64,000 nucleotides of DNA from Bacteroidales bacterium (GTDB taxonomy: Bacteria; Bacteroidota; Bacteroidia; Bacteroidales; VadinHA17), in NCBI GenBank assembly GCA_029210565.1, contig JARGFQ010000006.1, forward strand, positions 62,001 through 126,000, given 5' to 3'. Both the position numbers and the translations under genes were made by a program. The notes under the pieces were generated by a model, which was not told the DNA's origin, made no database searches, and saw only the letters and a list, made by a program, of their open reading frames with translations. This document shows positions 34,613 through 42,342 of this stretch, piece after piece (position 1 is the first letter of the stretch; the number at the start of each line of letters is the position of its first letter).

Positions 34613-35844
34613 TGTTTGTACTTATTTGTCTCTCTGAGATATCTGCGCGAAAGGTAGTGTACCGGGTACCAGGCAGCGGCGTAACCTATCGCCAGTACTG
34701 TGGCTGCCACCGTGAAAAAGTCGGCCAAATGCATTTTTACCGGATAGGTATCGATAAGGAGCGAGTCGCCGGCGAGCTTCACTATTCCGAAGTGTTGCTG
34801 GGCGGCACAGAGGAGGAAACCGGCAAGCAAGCCAACTACTGTTCCGAAAAGGGATATCATCCATCCCTCGTATATGAAGATGCGCTTTATCAGCCGGTTG
34901 TCTGCCCCGAGGCTCCTGAGGATGCTTATGTCCCTCTCCTTTTCAATGATGAGCATTGTCAGTGACCCTATTATATTGAACGAGGCAATGATGAGGATGA
35001 AGGTGAGGATCACGAAGATAGCCAGCCGTTCGGCCTTCATCACCCTGTAAAACATCTCCTGCTGCTCATACCTGTTCTGCACCAGGAAATCATCGCCCAT
35101 GAGTTCCCTGATGGCCTCCTGTGTCTTCTTCTCATCAGCCCCGGGCTTCATCTTCACCTCTATGGAGCTAACCTCATTGGTGTAGTCAAGCAGTTCCCGG
35201 GCAAAATCGATCGGTAGGAAGAGATACTTTGAGTCAAACTCCTGTTCCACGGCAAAGATGCCCGAGAGGAAGATATATTTCCTGGCAAACTCGTTTTCCG
35301 GGGTGGCGCTCAGTCGTCCCTTCCGGTCGGGGATATAAATCGCCAGCGGAGAGACAAAGTTAAGCCTCATTCCCAGGTAATTAGCCACCCCCAGCCCGGC
35401 CACGGCGTAGGGTCTTCCGTTTTCGGCCCTGAGGATGAACTCGCCGTCCCACATTGCCGTGTCAAGGTCAGTGACAGCGGTATAGTTCAGTGAGACCCCC
35501 TTGATGGTGGCTATATACTGCTGTTCGTCATAGCGAAGCAGGGCATTCTCTTCCACGGTCTCGGCGAAGACCTCCACTCCGTCTATGGAAGCCAGTTTCG
35601 TTAGAAGAAGGGTGTCAGGTGTGAACACCTTTCCACGGACGGGTGTGATACGCATTTCCGGGTCAGAGGTGCTGAAGATGCTTTTCACCATCTCTTCCAG
35701 TCCGTTGAACACCGAGAGTATGGTTATAAGTGCCATTGTACCGACAGCCACGCCGGCGACGGAGATGGCGGATATCACGTTGATGGCGTTCCGCGATTTT
35801 TTTGCGAAGAGGTATCTTTTTGCTATGTAGAGCGAAAACTTCAT
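34609..35844 (-). CDS. LolC/LolE-like ABC transporter permease
   Basis: The 411-residue inner-membrane protein has one N-terminal membrane helix (INVISAISVAGVAVGTMALITILSVFNGLEEMV), a large periplasmic MacB-type domain (about 45-265) and three C-terminal helices of the FtsX/LolE permease domain (FVILTFILIIASFNIIGSLTMLIIEKERDISILRSLGA). LolC/E proteins extract lipoproteins for delivery to the outer membrane with the ATPase LolD; no lolD is in this window. It overlaps its neighbours on both sides by 4 nt, within the rbfA operon. FtsX-type alternatives are less likely given the length and the LGA motif. Confidence 0.85.
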   Translation of the reverse strand: MKFSLYIAKRYLFAKKSRNAINVISAISVAGVAVGTMALITILSVFNGLEEMVKSIFSTSDPEMRITPVRGKVFTPDTLLLTKLASIDGVEVFAETVEENALLRYDEQQYIATIKGVSLNYTAVTDLDTAMWDGEFILRAENGRPYAVAGLGVANYLGMRLNFVSPLAIYIPDRKGRLSATPENEFARKYIFLSGIFAVEQEFDSKYLFLPIDFARELLDYTNEVSSIEVKMKPGADEKKTQEAIRELMGDDFLVQNRYEQQEMFYRVMKAERLAIFVILTFILIIASFNIIGSLTMLIIEKERDISILRSLGADNRLIKRIFIYEGWMISLFGTVVGLLAGFLLCAAQQHFGIVKLAGDSLLIDTYPVKMHLADFFTVAATVLAIGYAAAWYPVHYLSRRYLRETNKYKQ

Positions 35845-36656
35845 CGGCTTTTCCGTGCGATAACCAGCAGTCCCGTACCCTCTTCAGGCCTCATGCAGAG
35901 GTCGGCTGTGTTGAGCAGCAGGACAAACGGCATAATGGCAAGATAATAGAAAGGGAGGATAAAATAGAAGAGTTTTGATGCCGAAAGCATCATTACCGGG
36001 TATTTCATCGAGAGTCGCCAGGCTATGCTGCCCGGCGTGCCATAGGTATATGCCACGGAGACGCTGTCAAAGCCTGCACCGGTGAGCTTCTCCGTTATCT
36101 CATCACGTCCGTAACCGTCGCGCACATGTTCCCCGATGAATGAGCTGTCGTCTTCCGAGTGAACGTCAGAGCCGCCTTTGTCGGAGGGTGTCGAGATGAC
36201 AAGGTATCCACCGGGGTTCAGCATTGTGAAGAACGAAGAGAAAACTGTGCGGTCCTCTTCGATGTGCTCCATCACATCGACGCAGAGAATGAGGTCGTAG
36301 CTCTCGCTGCTCTTCCAGGTAACCAGGTCTGCCTCAAGGGCATGCACTCTCTCCGCGACTCTTGAGGCAGAGAAAAACCGGTTGCAGTCGGTTACCTGTT
36401 CGCTCTTGATATCGGCTGCGGTGATCTTCCATCCGGCGAATCTCCTTGCCATCCACCAGGAGTACTGCCCGAAGCCCATGCCTGCGTCAAGTATTGATGC
36501 CGGTGAGGGTAGCTGCGAAGCCAGTTTCCTGAGTGCCTTTCGCACATGCCATGAACGGAGGAGTAGAATATTGAGAAGCAGGTAGAAGAGCCTGCGCAGC
36601 AGCTTATGTCGGTTGAACAGCCGTCCGAGGGGCTCTTTAACGGGGTCATAGTCCAT
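35841..36656 (-). CDS. SAM-dependent methyltransferase with a C-terminal membrane helix
   Basis: The 271-residue protein has a class I methyltransferase core: motif I ILDAGMGFGQYSWWMARRF, an acidic residue in ITAADIKSEQ, motif YDLILCVDVMEHIEED and PGGYLVISTPSDK. The C-terminus (about 225-255) has one hydrophobic helix (FYFILPFYYLAIMPFVLLLNTADL), and the N-terminus is basic, so it is probably membrane-bound on the cytoplasmic side and may methylate a lipid or quinone. The substrate is unknown. It starts 5 nt after rbfA and overlaps the LolC/E-like gene. Confidence 0.8.
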   Translation of the reverse strand: MDYDPVKEPLGRLFNRHKLLRRLFYLLLNILLLRSWHVRKALRKLASQLPSPASILDAGMGFGQYSWWMARRFAGWKITAADIKSEQVTDCNRFFSASRVAERVHALEADLVTWKSSESYDLILCVDVMEHIEEDRTVFSSFFTMLNPGGYLVISTPSDKGGSDVHSEDDSSFIGEHVRDGYGRDEITEKLTGAGFDSVSVAYTYGTPGSIAWRLSMKYPVMMLSASKLFYFILPFYYLAIMPFVLLLNTADLCMRPEEGTGLLVIARKSR

Positions 36657-36661
36657 CAGCC

Positions 36662-37000
36662 TTATTCCTTGAGCAGGTTGGTAATGTTGTCGATGTAGTC
36701 GTTGCTGTCGTCAAGGAAGAATGCTATCTCCGGTACTATGCGCAGCTGGTTGCGAACCTTGCGGCCGAGCTCGAATCTGATTTTCGGGACGCCGGCATGC
36801 AGCACTGCCATGGTCTCCTCAGCCCTGTCGGATGGGAAGATGCTGACCCAGGTTTTCGCCAGGGCGAGGTCAGGACTGACGCGCACGGTGGTTACGGAGA
36901 TCATCTTTCCGGGGGCCAGCTCGGCGGTATGATGCAGTATGATCTCCGCCAGCTCCTTCTGTATCAGTCGTGCAACCTTCTTCTGCCTTGTTGATTCCAT
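36662..37000 (-). CDS. rbfA: Ribosome-binding factor A
   Basis: RbfA binds the 30S subunit late in maturation and helps 16S rRNA 5'-end processing. The 112-residue length is normal. The KH-like fold is recognisable from TRQKKVARLIQKELAEII, MISVTTVRVSPDLALAKTWVSIFP and the end IRFELGRKVRNQLRIVPEIAFFLDDS. It is the first gene of the five-gene operon, preceded by two -7-type elements. Confidence 0.95.
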   Translation of the reverse strand: MESTRQKKVARLIQKELAEIILHHTAELAPGKMISVTTVRVSPDLALAKTWVSIFPSDRAEETMAVLHAGVPKIRFELGRKVRNQLRIVPEIAFFLDDSNDYIDNITNLLKE

Positions 37001-37018
37001 TTAAGTTGATTTACCCGG

Positions 37019-37034
37019 CAAAAATACAAAAATA
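37019..37034 (-). promoter_or_regulatory. Double -7 element before the rbfA operon
   Basis: Two directly adjacent copies of TATTTTTG (TAnnTTTG) on the minus strand, 19 and 27 nt before the rbfA ATG. Confidence 0.6.
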
Positions 37035-37353
37035 GTTGCAGCGGCGGGGGAAACGGGATGTGATCGATTTTGGTCCGGCGCCGGTATCCTGTGGAAGGGC
37101 ACCGCCAGGGGAGGGAAATTCCCGGCTACTATGGATGGCGGCATGTCTGAGCACTTCCGGCGAACCATGGTCGCGGACAGGAACGCCAGCCGCGGGCGGC
37201 GGGTAGTGGCGGGGGTAGCAGAATGAGATTGCTTCGGGGGTCCCCCTGCGACAGGCACTTCCCCCGGGGTGGGGCAGCCGGGCTGCTGCATGCATGCGGG
37301 GAGACGGCAGCCTCTTTATAGCCTGAGCAGGGAGCAAATTCGTTAATTATCCC
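37035..37353. other. GC-rich spacer between rbfA and trpS without recognised features
   Basis: This stretch of about 320 nt between divergent promoters is rich in G and C runs (GGCGGGGG, CCGCGGGCGGCGGG). I see no conserved coding sequence, hairpin with a T run, or clear repeat. Confidence 0.6.
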
Positions 37354-37361
37354 TATTTTTG
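37354..37361 (+). promoter_or_regulatory. trpS promoter -7 element
   Basis: TATTTTTG matches TAnnTTTG, 23 nt before the trpS ATG. Confidence 0.65.
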
Positions 37362-37383
37362 TGTCGCAAAAAAAGAATTTTTG

Positions 37384-38373
37384 ATGGATACGGTAGTAAG
37401 CGGCATCAGGTCGACGGGTAATCTGCACCTTGGAAACTATTTCGGGGCACTGAATAATTTTCTGAGGATGCAGGATGAGAATAACTGTTTTTTCTTCGTG
37501 GCAGATTATCATTCTCTCACCACCCACCCTCATCCTGACGATATCCACGGTAACATCAGGCAGGTGCTGGCCGAATATCTTGCTGCAGGCATTGACCCGG
37601 AGAAGGCCACTGTATATGTGCAGAGCGATGTGCCGGAGGTGGCCGAACTCTACCTTCTGCTCAACATGAACGCATACGTGGGGGAGCTGGAGCGCACCAC
37701 CTCGTTCAAGGAAAAGATACGGCAGCACCCTGATAACATCAACGCCGGGCTGCTGACCTATCCCGTGCTGATGGCTGCCGACATCATCATTCACGGGGCA
37801 CATAAGGTGCCTGTGGGCAAGGACCAGGAGCAGCACCTGGAGATGACCCGCCGTTTTGCACGGAGGTTCAACACCATGTACGGTGTTGACTATTTCCCTG
37901 AGCCCGACGCCTATAATTTCGGGAAGCAGCTCATCAAGATACCCGGACTTGACGGAACGGGTAAGATGGGCAAGAGCGAAGGCAACGGCATCTTCCTCGC
38001 CGATACTCCCGCGGAGATACGGAAGAAGGTTATGAGGGCCGTGACTGATACCGGGCCGGAAAGACCGGGTTCCGAGCCTTCAGAGCCGGTCAGGAACCTG
38101 TTCACCATCATGGAGGTGGTTTCAGATCCTTCAACGGTTGAATATTTCCGCGAGAAGCATGCTTCATGTGAGATAAGGTACGGTGACATGAAGAAGCAAC
38201 TGGCCGAGGATGTGATCAGGGTCACCGAGCCCATCAGGGAACGCATCAATGAGATACTCAATGACCCGGACTATCTGAGGAAGGTGGTGGCTGCCGGAGC
38301 AGAAAAGGCCAGGGCCAGCGCGCGCGCTACCGTCAGTGAGGTTAGGGAGATAATAGGCTACAGGCCTTTCTGA
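37384..38373 (+). CDS. trpS: Tryptophan-tRNA ligase
   Basis: This class I enzyme charges tRNA-Trp. The 329-residue protein starts MDTVVSGIRSTGNLHLGNYFGAL, where NLHLGNY is the HIGH-type signature. KMGKS (in DGTGKMGKSEGN) is the KMSKS loop, and MAADIIIHGAHKVPVGKDQEQHLE is the tryptophan-binding region. The ATG at 37384 is chosen over the TTG one codon upstream. The 3' end (RPF, stop) is the first unit of a 44-bp triple repeat. Confidence 0.96.
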   Translation: MDTVVSGIRSTGNLHLGNYFGALNNFLRMQDENNCFFFVADYHSLTTHPHPDDIHGNIRQVLAEYLAAGIDPEKATVYVQSDVPEVAELYLLLNMNAYVGELERTTSFKEKIRQHPDNINAGLLTYPVLMAADIIIHGAHKVPVGKDQEQHLEMTRRFARRFNTMYGVDYFPEPDAYNFGKQLIKIPGLDGTGKMGKSEGNGIFLADTPAEIRKKVMRAVTDTGPERPGSEPSEPVRNLFTIMEVVSDPSTVEYFREKHASCEIRYGDMKKQLAEDVIRVTEPIRERINEILNDPDYLRKVVAAGAEKARASARATVSEVREIIGYRPF

Positions 38374-38480
38374 CGGCCGCAGGTCATCTGCTCATCCGTG
38401 GCTGCCCACTCTTCTGACAACCGCAGGGGATGCGGTTATCACCTGCCGGTGGCTATTCCTGCAGTTGCCGGCCTTCAGAC
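38368..38480. repeat. Three 44-bp tandem copies at the trpS stop
   Basis: Units start at 38368 (TTCTGACGGCCGCAGG, holding the trpS stop TGA), 38412 (TTCTGACAACCGCAGG) and 38456 (TTCCTGCAGTTGCCGG). Spacing is exactly 44 nt. The third copy runs into the 3' end of the convergent GNAT-like gene. Confidence 0.8.
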
Positions 38481-39659
38481 GTTCACCACAGGGGCCCTTT
38501 CAAAGGGAGCATTCCTGTCAAAGAGATACCGGTAGGTGATGTGTGTCTTGATCACCGTGGCCCCAATCTGGTCAGCGAGATGCATCATTGACGGGTTAAA
38601 ATCACCTATCCAGTTTAATTCCAGTTCTTTATACGGAAAGCCTTTGGACATTGCCAGTCTGGCAAATGACATTATGAGGGCTCCCTCCACACCCTTGCGC
38701 TGATGCTCGGGGACGATGCCGAATATCAGTCCGAAGGCTTTGTCGAGCTCCTTTCTTATATACCGGTACCACAGGAATTTCAGCCTGCCAATATGGTTAA
38801 GGTTGCCGTTGAGATGCCTGACTATCTGGTTTATCTCGGGAAGCATGAGGAAGAAGCAGACCGGCTCGTCTTTGTAGAAGCCGAACCAGAGCAGCTTCTC
38901 ATCGAGCACCGGCTTTATGCTTTTTAGTATGAGCCTGGCGTGGTCTTCGCTGATAGTCTTAACTCCGGGAAAGCGGGCCCATCCCTTGTTGTGGACGATC
39001 ATGAAGTTACGTGCTATATCACGCATCTCGCCGCGGGTCATATACCTGAAGGTGTAGTCAGGATTGATGAAGATCCTCTCGGCCTTCTCCCTGATGACAT
39101 TGCTGAGACGGCTGTCGTCAACAGGTATGTGGTATGTGTATTGCTCAAAGTAGTTTCTGAAACCGTATGACTCGAAGAGCTCCCTGTAGTAAGAAGGGTT
39201 ATAGGGCATGCAGTAGTTTGGCGGCAGAAAACCGTCGACCAGCAGACCCCACCAGCGGTCGCGCTCACCGAAGTTCTCGGGTCCCTCCATGGCCGTCATG
39301 CCGTTCCCTGCCAGCCAGTTGCGGCAGGCATCGAACAGCATGTGGGCAGCATTCCTGTCGTTGATGCATTCAAAGAAGCCCATCCCTCCAACAAGATGTT
39401 TGTCCTTGTGGCCTATTTTCTTACTGTAGAAAGCCGCCACCCTGCCGACAGATTTCCCCGTGGCATCCTTCAGCAGCCACCTGATTGCGTCACCGTTTCG
39501 GAAGAGTTTGTTTGAGGAGGGGTTAAAGCCCTGCTCTATGTCTTTCATCAGCGGCCTTATCCAGTTGCTGTCACCCCTGTTGATACGGGCAGCCAGATCG
39601 TGGAATTCCCTGATATCCTTTTTGCTTTTTACTTCAACAAGCTGGAGTGAGCCAACCAT
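38475..39659 (-). CDS. GNAT-like acyltransferase family protein
   Basis: The 394-residue cytosolic protein resembles a conserved Bacteroidota family annotated as GNAT-like. The N-terminal half has VGRVAAFYSKKIGHKDKHLVGGMGFFE (the beta-strand and loop of a GNAT fold) and GMTAMEGPENFGERDRWWGLL. The C-terminal half has FGIVPEHQRKGVEGALIMSFARLAMSKGF, close to the acetyl-CoA loop R/QxxGx(G/A). The ending ELNWIGDFNPSMMHLADQIGATVIKTHITYRYLF is typical of the family. The substrate is unknown. It stands alone on the minus strand. Confidence 0.75.
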   Translation of the reverse strand: MVGSLQLVEVKSKKDIREFHDLAARINRGDSNWIRPLMKDIEQGFNPSSNKLFRNGDAIRWLLKDATGKSVGRVAAFYSKKIGHKDKHLVGGMGFFECINDRNAAHMLFDACRNWLAGNGMTAMEGPENFGERDRWWGLLVDGFLPPNYCMPYNPSYYRELFESYGFRNYFEQYTYHIPVDDSRLSNVIREKAERIFINPDYTFRYMTRGEMRDIARNFMIVHNKGWARFPGVKTISEDHARLILKSIKPVLDEKLLWFGFYKDEPVCFFLMLPEINQIVRHLNGNLNHIGRLKFLWYRYIRKELDKAFGLIFGIVPEHQRKGVEGALIMSFARLAMSKGFPYKELELNWIGDFNPSMMHLADQIGATVIKTHITYRYLFDRNAPFERAPVVNV

Positions 39660-39741
39660 TACCCCGTGAATTTCGAACAGGGCAGAAATTTAGTCAAACA
39701 TTTTGTAATAGCAAAGTCCGGGTTCCTTTCCGGCCTCACTG

Positions 39742-42147
39742 TCAGAACTTCACCCTGGCAGAGAAGATGAAATTCCTCCCTGCGGCGACGATGCCTGATG
39801 AATAGGCTCTGTACCTCAGGTCGAGGAGGTTTTCCACCCCGGCCGTAAGGTCAACCCTGTTGCTGATGTTGTATGAGCTCTTGAGGTTAAGGGTGAACCA
39901 CCCGGGCGACCAGGGGTTGCCGTTCTCGTCGGTGGCATAGAGGTACGCCTTGTCTCTCTCGCTCGGTGCAAGCCTGTCGTACGTTACGCTGCCGTTCCAG
40001 GCGGCATAGAAGTCAGCCTTGAAGTGGGATCTCTCTAAAATTATATGGGTTGTGCCGAACATTGGCGGCACATGACGCAGGGGCTCATTCTCATTATCAC
40101 GGCCGCCGGTCAGGGTCAGGGCTGTCTTGATCCTGAGGAAGTAGGCAGGTTTCAGTTCTGCCTTCAGCTGTGTGCCATAGACAAGGGCATAGCCCGCATT
40201 GACCATGGCCTGTACCCGGCTCTCCTCGCCCATATATTCAACAGTTGGCTGACCGTCGAAGAGGAAGTCGCGCCTGACCATTGCGTTATCGAGCCATGAC
40301 AGGAAGAACGAAGCATCTGCCCGGAGTATTTCCCCTATTACCCTGGAGGCGCCGAGGTCAATATTATAAAGATATTCCGGCTTGAGGTCAGGGTTGGGCA
40401 CCACCAGTACCCCGGGGGCTGATTCGAATACCTTGCCGAGGTCATCGAGGTTCGGAGCCCGGAAGCCGGTAGAGAGGTTTGCAGTGAGTTCGGTGCGGCT
40501 GTCAGGCCTGTAGACGGCGCCGGCAGCGCCGGTGACTGAGCTGTTGGCAGTCTCGATGGTGGCAAAGGGCAGATTGTAGAAAGAGTTGTCGGCGATCTCC
40601 GAATCGAGCGAGACAAAATTATACCTTGCCCCGGTGCTGACGGTGAACTTGCTGCTCAGATTGAACTTGTAGCCGAGATAGAGTGAGAAACTGTTGTAGA
40701 TATTTCTGCCATTCGGATAACGCGATCCCGCAGGCTCCGTCGCACCGGTGAGGATATCTCTCACATCAGCAGTGCTTTTTATGTTGTTTCTGACATATTC
40801 AGCGCCGTAGTAGAGCAGGTTGTTGTTCTCCTTGTTGACCTTGTCAAAATCGACATTTGCTGACCAGATACCGACTTTTTCAAACTGCTCGTTCTGGCTT
40901 GTGCTGTTTATCTTCCGGTCGTGGCGACTCTCCCGGTAATCCTGTCTTGCCACAGTGACCTTGGCTTCGTCAAATAGTGCCGAGTGTTTCTTATAGCTGA
41001 CCGTTGAGCTGGTCATCATCCATATCTGGGGTCCGTAATACCAGTCGCCAAACCTGAGGGTATTGTCCCTGACCTGTATCAGCCTGTCATATCGCGGCAC
41101 GTCGGACAGGCGGGAATAGTGATTTGCGAGGATCACATCGAAGTTCTTTCCTGCCTTGAAGCGCAGTTTATTGGTAGTATTAAGTTGTGAATAGCCTGTG
41201 GCGACCTGCCTGCGGGGATCGTCATTTACAATCACTGTATCACCTGTGGCGGTTCGTTCCTGGTACATGTTACGAAGGTATTCGGAATGTTTCCGCGATC
41301 CCATCATCAGGTCACCGAAGTCGGACCATGAGGCTGAGGTGAAGAAGGCCACCCTGCGTCCGCCCACGTTCAGGTCGACATGGTATGTCTGTTCACGGGA
41401 GGCAGTGGAGTAGCGGACCATCGCTTCCGCCCTGTGAAAGACGGAGTCGCCGGTAGAGAAGAGCGCCCTCTTGGTATGGAAGTCCATCACTCCCCCCAGG
41501 GCGTCGCTGCCGTACATGGTTGCTCCCGGGCCGAAGATCACCTCGGTGCGTTCTATGGCGTTGGGATCCAGTGAGATCACATTCTGGATGTTGCCCTCCC
41601 TGTAGATGGCGTTGTTCATCCGCACGCCGTCGATGTTTATCAGTATCCTGTTGGTGGCAAAGCCCCTCAGCATCGGGCTGCCGCCGCCGAGCTGGCTCTT
41701 CTGTACGAATACGTCGTCGCTGAGGGTGAGCAGGTCAGCCGTGGTCTGCGGATTGTGGATCCTGACGGAGAGGAGGGGTATGGTGCTTATGTGGTTCGGG
41801 ACCTCATTGGATCTCTGTTCCCACCGGTTGGCGGAGACGATGAACTCTTCGACCTCAAAGGTCTTTATTTCAAGGCGGATTACCCAATTGGCCTGCCTGA
41901 TCTCTTCCGGGGTGAAGGAGACTCTCTCGTATGAGAAATGCTGGATGAAGATCGGCTTCCCTGCCGGAAATCCTTTCAGGCTGACCTTACCCGCATGGTT
42001 GGTATAGCCGAACTGTGTTTTTGACTCATTGTAAACGGCGACATCAGCTACCGGCTTGCCGTCATCAGCGTCAAGCACCGTCACTGTCTGGGCGGTCAGC
42101 GTTGCAAAAGGCAATAGACAAAAGAGGAGAAACAGATATTTCTTCAT
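39742..42147 (-). CDS. TonB-dependent outer-membrane receptor
   Basis: The 801-residue protein has a signal peptide (MKKYLFLLFCLLPFATLTAQ). A carboxypeptidase-like beta-sandwich follows (VTVLDADDGKPVADVAVYNE), then the plug domain (LRGFATNRILINIDGVRMNNAIYREGN, VIFGPGATMYGSDALGGVMDF) and a C-terminal 22-strand barrel ending in FIFSARVKF. The plug sequence resembles the haem/haemoglobin receptor group, so a metal or haem ligand is possible but unproven. The ATG at 42147 is selected by the signal peptide; longer starts have no support. No partner lipoprotein or TonB gene is adjacent. Confidence 0.9.
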   Translation of the reverse strand: MKKYLFLLFCLLPFATLTAQTVTVLDADDGKPVADVAVYNESKTQFGYTNHAGKVSLKGFPAGKPIFIQHFSYERVSFTPEEIRQANWVIRLEIKTFEVEEFIVSANRWEQRSNEVPNHISTIPLLSVRIHNPQTTADLLTLSDDVFVQKSQLGGGSPMLRGFATNRILINIDGVRMNNAIYREGNIQNVISLDPNAIERTEVIFGPGATMYGSDALGGVMDFHTKRALFSTGDSVFHRAEAMVRYSTASREQTYHVDLNVGGRRVAFFTSASWSDFGDLMMGSRKHSEYLRNMYQERTATGDTVIVNDDPRRQVATGYSQLNTTNKLRFKAGKNFDVILANHYSRLSDVPRYDRLIQVRDNTLRFGDWYYGPQIWMMTSSTVSYKKHSALFDEAKVTVARQDYRESRHDRKINSTSQNEQFEKVGIWSANVDFDKVNKENNNLLYYGAEYVRNNIKSTADVRDILTGATEPAGSRYPNGRNIYNSFSLYLGYKFNLSSKFTVSTGARYNFVSLDSEIADNSFYNLPFATIETANSSVTGAAGAVYRPDSRTELTANLSTGFRAPNLDDLGKVFESAPGVLVVPNPDLKPEYLYNIDLGASRVIGEILRADASFFLSWLDNAMVRRDFLFDGQPTVEYMGEESRVQAMVNAGYALVYGTQLKAELKPAYFLRIKTALTLTGGRDNENEPLRHVPPMFGTTHIILERSHFKADFYAAWNGSVTYDRLAPSERDKAYLYATDENGNPWSPGWFTLNLKSSYNISNRVDLTAGVENLLDLRYRAYSSGIVAAGRNFIFSARVKF

Positions 42148-42310
42148 CACTGAAAATTCAAAAGCGAAATAGGATGTACAAAAAGCATTCCACAAAAAGT
42201 AAATACGACTATGTTTCATAGCATACCCTGCGGCAGTTGAGGGAATATGGCGCGGCATAACCCGCACCACATCGCTCCGGTCATATATGCAATAGCAAAG
42301 TAATATTTTA

Positions 42311-42318
42311 TATTTTTG
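42311..42318 (+). promoter_or_regulatory. Promoter -7 element before the DUF3352-like gene
   Basis: TATTTTTG matches TAnnTTTG, 25 nt before the ATG at 42343. It overlaps the alternative TTG start at 42316, which is therefore unlikely. Confidence 0.6.
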
Positions 42319-42342
42319 AGTTCAGATAATTACCTCGAAAAA

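Noticed and set aside
37035..37353. Possible small genes in the rbfA-trpS spacer
   Set aside because: Frames here are proline- and arginine-rich with no start context or family match.
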